Assembly: GCA_029863825.1 (NCBI GenBank)
Contig: JAOTUP010000028.1
Span: 1-10,950, forward strand
Direction: 5' to 3'
DNA length: 10,950 nucleotides
Origin: Acidobacteriota bacterium
Lineage (GTDB): Bacteria > Acidobacteriota > Thermoanaerobaculia > Multivoradales > JAHEKO01
Part shown: positions 1 to 5,493 of the stretch, piece by piece
How positions within the stretch are numbered: the first letter of the stretch is position 1
How the letters are laid out: each line of letters starts with the position of its first letter
Translations under genes and position numbers: made by a program
The notes under the pieces: model-generated
The model's database searches: none
The model's input: only the letters and a program-made list of their open reading frames with translations
Told to the model about the DNA's origin: nothing

Positions 1-2
1 TT

Positions 3-482
3 GCGCTGCGCGGTGTCAACGATCCGGAATCGGTCACCGAGCACAGCTGGCACCTCGCCTTTCTCGTCTGGCTACTCGCTCCCGAGGTCCCGGGCGTCGA
101 TGCGGGCAAGGCAGTGGAGATGGCACTCCTTCACGACCTTGCCGAAGTTCGCCTCGGTGACCTGCCACTCACGGCTTCGCGCTACTTTGCTCCCGGTGCA
201 AAGCGCCGTGCGGAGAGCCAGGCGTTTTCCGACCTTGCTGCGCCTCTCGGTCCCAGGGCGCACCGACTCTTCACCCAATACCAGGAATCGAGCACTCCTG
301 AAGCTCGCCTCGTCAAAGCCTGTGACAAGCTCCAATTGATGTTGAAAGTCGTCGCTTACCAGACGTGGGGAACCGGCGACCTCTCCGAGTTCTGGCATCG
401 ACCGGAGAACTTTCCGCAACTCGACATCGCGCTTGTGGATGATCTGGTCTCGGAGCTCAAGAGACGCTTCGCGTCAGAGTGA
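3..482 (+). CDS. HD-domain nucleotidase-like protein (YfbR/HDDC2 type), 5'-truncated by window edge
   Basis: The reading frame is open from base 3 to a TGA at 480-482, giving 159 visible codons; the true start lies before the window. Metal-binding HD motifs are clear: EHSWH at visible residues 13-17, LLHDLAE at 42-48 (His44-Asp45, followed by GD at 52-53), and a late Asp108 in the KACDKLQLMLK segment. This spacing and the SVTEHSW and HDLAEVRLGD wording match the HDDC2/YfbR branch of the HD superfamily, whose members are metal-dependent 5'-nucleotidases acting on (deoxy)nucleoside monophosphates. Those proteins are usually about 190-200 residues, so roughly 25-40 N-terminal residues are missing. 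The 3' end overlaps the stop of the convergent SDR gene by 9 bp. The family call is firm; the substrate is inferred. Confidence 0.85.
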   Translation, partial: ALRGVNDPESVTEHSWHLAFLVWLLAPEVPGVDAGKAVEMALLHDLAEVRLGDLPLTASRYFAPGAKRRAESQAFSDLAAPLGPRAHRLFTQYQESSTPEARLVKACDKLQLMLKVVAYQTWGTGDLSEFWHRPENFPQLDIALVDDLVSELKRRFASE

Positions 483-1379
483 CGCAGATGCCGCTTCGCG
501 GCTCTCCTCCAACAGCTCCACGAGCGCATCATCCAGGGAGCGAGTTGGACTCCATCCGAGGCTTCGCAATCGACGTCCGTCAGCGCTGAACAGGGGCGCA
601 TCCGCAGGTCTCATCCTGCGCTCGTCCTCCTCTACGCGAACCTCTACTGCAGCCAGTCCGAGAAGCCGATCCAGCGCGTCGCGCATCGAGGTGACTTCGC
701 CGCTGCCGATGTTGTACACGTTCTCGGACCCTTTACCGGCGCTGAGGAGAAGCATTGCATCGATCGCGTCCTCGACATGGACGAAGTCACGCCTGGCGCT
801 CAGATTCCCGACCTTCATGGTGCCACCGCCGGAGCGTTCCAGCTCGGCCAGCTGCTCGGCGAAACTGGGCAGCGCGAAACGACGCGACTGCCCGCGGCCG
901 ACAAGCGTGAACAACCTCATGACGGTTCCGCCTGCAGCCAGCACCAGCCGCTCCGCCGCCGCCTTCGTCAGCGCGTAGGGGTTGACCGGCGACGGAAGTC
1001 TGTCCTCCGTGAGGGGCTGCTCTTCCTCGGGAACTACGCCGTACACCTCGGCACTCGAGGCGAGGAGTACTCTGACGTCGGGAAACCTCCGCAGCAGATT
1101 CTCGGTCGCCAGCACGTTGACTCGGAAGTAGTCTCCCGGTGCTTCCCAGGAGGCGCCGACGCTGGCGCGGCCCGCCAAGTGGATGATGAGCTCCGGCGAC
1201 ACATGCCCTGTGGCGGCCTCGAGAGCCGCGGCGTCGACCAGATCGACGCCGAGAGATCTCGTATCGCCGGAGATCACTTTGTCTTTCGAGATCCCGGTGA
1301 CCTGGTCGCCACGCGCCAAGAGCCGTCTGCCCAGGCGCCTGCCGATAAACCCCGAGGCGCCGGTAAGAAGAACGTGCAC
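474..1379 (-). CDS. NAD(P)-dependent SDR, GDP-4-dehydro-6-deoxy-D-mannose reductase-like
   Basis: This 301-residue protein is an extended short-chain dehydrogenase. It has the Rossmann motif GASGFIG (7-13), an HLAG segment (67-70), the SSAEVYG strand carrying the catalytic Ser (108-114), and the YALTK catalytic pair (Tyr135, Lys139). The C-terminal half, GNLSARRDFVHVEDAIDAML (191-210), YNIGSGE (222-228) and RPAD.PLF (257-264), reads like GDP-6-deoxy-4-keto-D-mannose reductases. Those enzymes make GDP-D-rhamnose-type sugars for surface polysaccharides in the cytoplasm. A GDP-mannose dehydratase or another NDP-sugar epimerase role cannot be excluded. The start is GTG at 1379-1377, three bases after the lptD stop, so it is almost certainly co-translated with lptD. 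That link to LPS export supports a sugar-precursor role. No strong Shine-Dalgarno is visible. Confidence 0.85.
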   Translation of the reverse strand: MHVLLTGASGFIGRRLGRRLLARGDQVTGISKDKVISGDTRSLGVDLVDAAALEAATGHVSPELIIHLAGRASVGASWEAPGDYFRVNVLATENLLRRFPDVRVLLASSAEVYGVVPEEEQPLTEDRLPSPVNPYALTKAAAERLVLAAGGTVMRLFTLVGRGQSRRFALPSFAEQLAELERSGGGTMKVGNLSARRDFVHVEDAIDAMLLLSAGKGSENVYNIGSGEVTSMRDALDRLLGLAAVEVRVEEDERRMRPADAPLFSADGRRLRSLGWSPTRSLDDALVELLEESREAASASL

Positions 1380-1382
1380 GTC

Positions 1383-3629
1383 TCAGAGCCGCTCGCTGTC
1401 GCCGTGGCCCATGTCGAAGAACGTCCCGATGTTCTTGAGCGAGACAGCAAAGCGGATGTCACGAAACCGCGTCGAACCGGTCATCCGTTGCTGAAACTCC
1501 AAACGCAGACCGAAGCACTGCGAGGTGTAGTACAGAATGTGCCGCTGCTGCTGCATCAGTCGATCGACGAAGTCATAGTTGAGCTGATTCTGCATTCGCA
1601 GGCGACTGCGCACCAACGTAATATCGGTACCGAGGCGACCTTGATGGCTGCGCTTCTCACCAGACTCCGAATCGACTTGATTCACCCAGCTCAAACTCAC
1701 CGCATGATCACCGAATCGAGTACTGCCGAGAAGCGATGTCTGGTCGAATCGATTGAAAAGAGTGCTGTAACGGCTCCTGACTTCGAGCGAGAATCGCTGA
1801 TTCGGCACCAGCCTCAGAAGCGCGCTCATCGGCCCGTCCGTTGTCGACAGCGTCTTGTCTCTCGACTGCTGGAACGGCTGCTCATTCCGCAAACTGAACA
1901 GCTGTCCGATCTCGAGAGACAGAATCTCGCGCGCACCTCCACCGAGCTCCTCGTCCACAGGCTTGGCCAGAACGCGATTGACTAGGGAGATTCCGTAGAT
2001 CGTGCTGTCGCGCAAAGCGTCAATCTCGTCGAAAAGGGGGACGAGATCCTGCTCGTCGAATTCGCCGATATAGCTGTACGCCCACCGGGGCTCGATGATG
2101 TGCTTGAACTTGCCGAAGGAACCGATCTTCTTCTCGAAGATGCGGGAAAACGAAGGCCCGACGATATCGGCCCGGCCGACCGGAAACACTCGACTCAGAC
2201 TCTCGCCTCTGAAACCCTGACCATCATCCGTCAGGCTGTCGGAATACCAGGTTGCTCGACCCGAGCCCGAGAGGGTGACCGATAACCACGGCAAATAGCT
2301 CAAAGGAACGGTCAGGGTGGGAAGGAGATCGGCTCGCCCGTAGCTTGCTTCGAGTGTGTCTGTCCGAGCGATCTGGAGCAGATTGGTAGAGCTCAGCAGC
2401 TCGAAATAGATTGGCAGTCTCCCCAACTGGACGGGCCGCAGGCGATACTCGATCTCCGGAAGTTGGCGCTGCGTCACCCGGACGCCCTTGCGTATGAACG
2501 TTTCCCGCTCGTCGGCCATGATGTTCAAGGAGTGGGAGCCCCAGTTGCCGGTGATGAAGCCATTGGAATACAAGCTGCGAATCGAGATGTCGTTGAAGCT
2601 GCGCTCGAAATCCTGGAAAAAGTCGAAATCCGAGAAGTCACGGTATGCGACTTGTGCTCGCATGTTGAACGGCAGGCGCTCACTGGAGTGCCTCCAGGAT
2701 GCTTTCCAACGGGTCTTGTCCACGACCGGGTCGTCGATGGCGTAAGCCTGCAGCAGGCCGCTCGTCGTGTGGGACGGACGGTAGCGGAACTCGGTCCCCA
2801 ACCCGAAATAGTCTTTGCCGTAGAGATCGGCGAAAAGCGTTGCATCGTAACTGGCGCCGAGAGTCTGGAAGTAGGCAAGACCGAACGTGGATCCTCGACT
2901 GCTCGAATAGCCGAAATTCGGAAACAGGAGCCCGGAGGCTCTGCCTCGTTTCGCCGGAAACAGCATGTATGGACTGTAGAAGACCGGGAGTTTCTTCATC
3001 CGCAGCCGACTGTTGCGGACACGTGCAAAGCCCTCGAGGTCGATCTTTGCCTGTCCTAACTTGAAACTCCAGTCCGGGGTCTTGTCCTCGGAGCACGACG
3101 TGATCGTCCCGTCCCGAACCGTATAGACATCGTCGCTGACCTTGGCTATCTCAGCGCCCGTGAAGTAGATATCCGGATCGACAAAGGCCCGACCTTCATA
3201 GACCGTTCCCGTCTTGGCCTCAAGGTCGAACTCCAATCGTTCGCCGGTCAACCGCCGAGGCCCTTCGTCGAGAATCACGTTGCCCTCGGCGACCAGAACT
3301 TTCGTCCCAAGATCGACAGAGATGGTCTCGGCCAGGAGTCTCAGACTCTGAAACTGAAACTCGACGGCGTCTGACGCGACAACGAGATCGCGGCGCACGT
3401 ACTCCAGCGTTCCCGCCGTCCCGGTTGCAATGCCGCCGCCGCTCTCTGCGGTGAAAGGCACCTCGAAACTGATTCGATCAACTGTCTCGAGCTGGTCGAC
3501 AGCAACGCCCTGCTGTTCCTCCCGAGTCGCCTCGGCATTCTGGGACTCCTCTCCTTGTGCCAATGCCGCCGGCAAACCACTGAGTACGAGACAGACTGCC
3601 CAGAGGAGCGCCACACCCGGCCACTTCAC
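1383..3629 (-). CDS. lptD: LPS-assembly outer-membrane protein LptD
   Basis: LptD is the outer-membrane beta-barrel that, with LptE, places lipopolysaccharide in the outer leaflet. The 748-residue protein (E. coli LptD is 784) starts with a signal peptide (1-24, ending AALA). An OstA/LptA-like beta-jellyroll domain follows at about 75-165, with repeating 'AEGNVIL..G..RLTGERLEFDL' strands. The barrel starts near 200 and carries the family block PYMLFP..R.SG.L.P.FG (220-240). The barrel body has regularly spaced aromatic strands. Mature-protein cysteines include Cys179, in the TITSCS..K.PDWSF segment, and Cys705 near the C terminus; these could form the single essential disulfide equivalent to E. 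coli C173-C725. The start is GTG at 3629, supported by GGAG 8 nt upstream. It overlaps the stop of the thiolase remnant as GTGA. The SDR gene follows after 3 nt. Confidence 0.95.
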   Translation of the reverse strand: MKWPGVALLWAVCLVLSGLPAALAQGEESQNAEATREEQQGVAVDQLETVDRISFEVPFTAESGGGIATGTAGTLEYVRRDLVVASDAVEFQFQSLRLLAETISVDLGTKVLVAEGNVILDEGPRRLTGERLEFDLEAKTGTVYEGRAFVDPDIYFTGAEIAKVSDDVYTVRDGTITSCSEDKTPDWSFKLGQAKIDLEGFARVRNSRLRMKKLPVFYSPYMLFPAKRGRASGLLFPNFGYSSSRGSTFGLAYFQTLGASYDATLFADLYGKDYFGLGTEFRYRPSHTTSGLLQAYAIDDPVVDKTRWKASWRHSSERLPFNMRAQVAYRDFSDFDFFQDFERSFNDISIRSLYSNGFITGNWGSHSLNIMADERETFIRKGVRVTQRQLPEIEYRLRPVQLGRLPIYFELLSSTNLLQIARTDTLEASYGRADLLPTLTVPLSYLPWLSVTLSGSGRATWYSDSLTDDGQGFRGESLSRVFPVGRADIVGPSFSRIFEKKIGSFGKFKHIIEPRWAYSYIGEFDEQDLVPLFDEIDALRDSTIYGISLVNRVLAKPVDEELGGGAREILSLEIGQLFSLRNEQPFQQSRDKTLSTTDGPMSALLRLVPNQRFSLEVRSRYSTLFNRFDQTSLLGSTRFGDHAVSLSWVNQVDSESGEKRSHQGRLGTDITLVRSRLRMQNQLNYDFVDRLMQQQRHILYYTSQCFGLRLEFQQRMTGSTRFRDIRFAVSLKNIGTFFDMGHGDSERL

Positions 3630-3756
3630 GTCAGATTCTCCACCAGAAGGGCAGTTGCTTCACCGCCGCCGACACAAATGGTGGCGCATCCCGGACGAGC
3701 GCCTGACGCGCCCAGACTGGAGTCCTGGCGGTGCCGAGAATGACCACGTCTTGCAT
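3626..3756 (-). pseudogene. Collapsed thiolase (acetyl-CoA acyltransferase) remnant: first and last codons joined out of frame
   Basis: Reading the minus strand from ATG 3756, the first residues are MQDVVILGTARTPV, the standard N terminus of thiolase-family acetyl-CoA acetyltransferases. After about 15 codons the similarity stops. In a frame shifted by two bases, the segment ending at 3626 reads GCATICVGGGEATALLVE, the standard thiolase C terminus, including the CxGGG cysteine that acts as acid/base in the family. The ends of a roughly 390-residue gene therefore survive in 131 bp, with about 1 kb missing, including the nucleophilic Cys region. The ATG frame now ends at a TGA at 3633-3631 after 41 codons; the C-terminal frame ends at TGA 3628-3626, overlapping lptD's GTG. 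An AGAGGAG precedes the ATG by 2 nt, so a 41-residue leader peptide could still be translated. The thiolase identity of both ends is clear. The deletion is inferred, and an assembly collapse is the alternative. Confidence 0.8.
3638..3641 (-). promoter_or_regulatory. Shine-Dalgarno deciding the GTG start of lptD
   Basis: GGAG on the minus strand lies 8 nt before the GTG at 3629-3627. It sits inside the last codons of the thiolase remnant (the LVEN segment), so lptD translation starts within the old upstream gene. This site supports GTG rather than a downstream start, and the resulting N terminus is a good signal peptide. Confidence 0.75.
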
Positions 3757-3923
3757 CGCTCCTCTCTCTGTCTGTCCTGCGAAAAAGGGTCGTTTTCGGA
3801 ATTCGTCCGCCATTCCTCCGGTTGGCTTCCATGTTGCTCGAACCCGAAGATCGTAGCACAGGCATAACGCGCTCCGGAGCGGTTGACACGGGCCTCCTCC
3901 GAAGGCGAGAGTAGCTCCGCACG
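3757..3923. promoter_or_regulatory. Divergent spacer between the lptD unit and ruvX, with weak promoter-like elements
   Basis: This 167-nt gap must hold start signals for both units if neither is read from elsewhere. On the plus strand a perfect TTGACA lies at 3883-3888, but no good -10 hexamer follows at 16-18 nt, so it is only a candidate. On the minus strand TGCTACGAT (plus positions 3850-3858) resembles an extended -10 element, 94 nt before the remnant's ATG, without a clear -35. A perfect 12-bp palindrome lies between the two. I see no gene, hairpin-plus-T-tract or tRNA in the gap. Confidence 0.3.
3870..3881. repeat. 12-bp perfect palindrome in the divergent spacer, possible operator
   Basis: CGCTCCGGAGCG is self-complementary and lies between the minus-strand extended -10 candidate and the plus-strand TTGACA candidate. 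This is a reasonable place for a regulator that controls both divergent units. In GC-rich DNA a 12-bp palindrome can also arise by chance, and no second copy was noticed in the window. Confidence 0.3.
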
Positions 3924-4346
3924 ATGAAAGTAATGGCCATAGATTTCGGTGAGCGGCGCGTCGGGTTGGCCATCTCCGACCCCGCTGGCCTCATTGCCTT
4001 ACCCCTGAAGACGATCGCTCGCGAGAGCGATCGCCAGCTCATCCGCGAACTCGCCGCACTCGCGGCGGCCGAGGGTGTGGAGCTCATCGTCATCGGTGAG
4101 CCGCGACGACTGGACGGCTCTCGAGGCCAGTCTGCGGAGAGAGTCGGGTCCTTTGCCAGAAAGCTGGAGGGCGTCACCCATCTTCCGTACCGGCTCATAG
4201 ACGAAAGTCTGACGAGTCGCCAAGCCGAACAACGACTCCGAACCGCCGGGTTGAATCCGCTGAAAGATCCCGACAAGGTGGACGCCGTAGCGGCCCAGAT
4301 TCTTCTTGCAGAGGTACTCGACCAATCGCACGAGTCCGACGAATGA
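3924..4346 (+). CDS. ruvX: YqgF/RuvX-family nuclease (pre-16S rRNA processing / Holliday-junction resolvase-like)
   Basis: This 140-residue protein has the RNase H-like fold signature of YqgF: the first catalytic Asp in MAIDFGERRVGLAISD (4-19), the IGEPRRLDGSRGQSAERV block (57-74), the DESLTSRQAE block (93-102) and the final DAVAAQILL (119-127) with the last acidic residue. Members process the 5' end of 16S rRNA in the cytoplasm; a Holliday-junction role was proposed earlier from the fold. The length matches the family's usual 135-150. The start is ATG 3924; an in-frame ATG three codons later would keep all motifs. The Shine-Dalgarno is weak. The stop overlaps mltG's ATG as ATGA, indicating translational coupling. 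Confidence 0.92.
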   Translation: MKVMAIDFGERRVGLAISDPAGLIALPLKTIARESDRQLIRELAALAAAEGVELIVIGEPRRLDGSRGQSAERVGSFARKLEGVTHLPYRLIDESLTSRQAEQRLRTAGLNPLKDPDKVDAVAAQILLAEVLDQSHESDE

Positions 4347-5434
4347 TGCGTCGACTCCAGTTTGCGCTCATTCTTCTGGTTCTTCTTTCCGTGACGGCAT
4401 CGGCAGTCGCGCTCCGCTGGAGTTGGAACCAATTGAACACCCCGTTCAAGTCCTACGCCCACGTCGAGCGAATCGTCGTCATCGAGGCGGGGATGAGTGG
4501 AGAGAAGATCCTCCGCAAGCTGGCCTCCGAGGGGGTCATACCTGACACGCGTCTCAGCCACCTCTATCTTCGGTACGTCCTTTCCGATCAATCCCTCAAA
4601 GCTGGCGAGTACCGCTTTCAAGGTCCGTTGACTCCGCTCGAAGTGCTCGACAAGATCCTTGCCGGGCGGGTCTTGACCCGTAACGTCACGATCCTCGAGG
4701 GGCTGACGCTGGAAGAGACCGCAGAGCGGCTCGCCGAAGAAGGCTTCGGAACCGTGGACGCATTCCTCGCCGCGATGCGCTCACCGTCCCTGATTGCCGA
4801 CCTGGATGCCGAGGCCGAAACGCTAGAGGGGTACCTATTTCCCGACACCTATGCCTTTGCCTCCGGCACCACCGAGTCCGCCCTTGTCGAGGCGCTCGTG
4901 GCGAACGCCCGCAAGAAAATCCGCCGGGTCACCGCAGGATCTCGGCGCGATTCCGAGCGCCAATTCAGCCTGAGACGCATCGTCACCCTGGCATCCATTG
5001 TCGAGAAGGAGGCCCTGATCGACCACGAGCGTCCGGTGATTGCCGGCGTGTACGCCAATCGCCTCGAGAAAGGCATCGGCCTCTATGCGGACCCCACCGT
5101 CATCTATGCCCTGAAGCGACTGGGGACGTGGGACGGCAACCTGCGGCGGCCCGACCTCCAAATCGACTCTCCCTACAACACATACCGGTATTCAGGGCTG
5201 CCGCCCGGGCCAATCTGTTCGCCGGGCCTAGCCAGTCTTGAAGCTGCGGCCCGGCCCGCTGATGTGCCGTATCTGTACTTCGTGAGCCGCAACGACGGCA
5301 CTCACGTCTTCGCCAAGACTCTGGCGGAACACAATCACAACGTCCATCTGTGGCAGAAGAAATACTGGCAGGATCGATGGTCGCGAGAACGGAAAGTGGA
5401 AGACTCCACTGACAGCCCTCGTCCTCTCCGGTAA
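4343..5434 (+). CDS. mltG: Endolytic murein transglycosylase MltG (YceG-like)
   Basis: MltG is an inner-membrane lytic transglycosylase that cuts nascent glycan strands and so ends their elongation. The 363-residue protein has one N-terminal membrane anchor (about 5-26), a LysM-like subdomain (about 40-115), the LEGYLFPDTYAF signature (161-172), and the catalytic core ASIVEKEA (217-224) with its conserved glutamates, followed by ERPVIAGVYANRL (229-241) and DPTVIYAL (250-257). The end of the domain, NTYRYSGLPPGPICSPG (279-295) and FVSRNDGTHVFAKTLAEHN (313-331), is also intact. The ATG overlaps ruvX's stop by 4 bp; ruvX-mltG adjacency is common in bacteria. A 23-residue tail after the domain is charged and unremarkable. 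Confidence 0.96.
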   Translation: MMRRLQFALILLVLLSVTASAVALRWSWNQLNTPFKSYAHVERIVVIEAGMSGEKILRKLASEGVIPDTRLSHLYLRYVLSDQSLKAGEYRFQGPLTPLEVLDKILAGRVLTRNVTILEGLTLEETAERLAEEGFGTVDAFLAAMRSPSLIADLDAEAETLEGYLFPDTYAFASGTTESALVEALVANARKKIRRVTAGSRRDSERQFSLRRIVTLASIVEKEALIDHERPVIAGVYANRLEKGIGLYADPTVIYALKRLGTWDGNLRRPDLQIDSPYNTYRYSGLPPGPICSPGLASLEAAARPADVPYLYFVSRNDGTHVFAKTLAEHNHNVHLWQKKYWQDRWSRERKVEDSTDSPRPLR

Positions 5435-5452
5435 CAAAGGGCTTCACCGGAA

Positions 5453-5471
5453 GTCCGAGAGCGCGTCGGAC
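5453..5471 (+). other. Small hairpin between mltG and the TonB-fusion gene
   Basis: In the 59-nt gap, GTCCGA (5453-5458) and TCGGAC (5466-5471) form a perfect 6-bp stem with a 7-nt loop. No T-tract follows, so it is not a classical intrinsic terminator. It could be a processing or partial-attenuation element inside an operon. A 9-bp direct repeat, CCGAGAGCG, overlaps it (5455-5463 and 5472-5480). Functional meaning is unproven. Confidence 0.3.
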
Positions 5472-5482
5472 CCGAGAGCGGT

Positions 5483-5488
5483 GAGGAG
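5483..5488 (+). promoter_or_regulatory. Shine-Dalgarno of the pseudokinase-TonB gene
   Basis: GAGGAG lies 5 nt before the ATG at 5494. It fixes that start and shows that the gene has its own ribosome site despite the short gap after mltG. Confidence 0.7.
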
Positions 5489-5493
5489 CCCAG

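Noticed and set aside
777..1985. A 402-codon plus-strand open frame.
   Set aside because: It runs antisense to lptD and the SDR gene, matches no family I recognise, and is explained by codon bias of the minus-strand genes.
3626..3756. Programmed frameshifting that would rejoin the two thiolase segments.
   Set aside because: Even a corrected frame would give only about 43 residues, lacking most of the enzyme and its nucleophilic cysteine, and no slippery run is visible.
3626..4621. A 331-codon minus-strand open frame crossing ruvX and mltG.
   Set aside because: Only its last 25 or so residues are meaningful (the thiolase C terminus). The rest is antisense to two clear genes.
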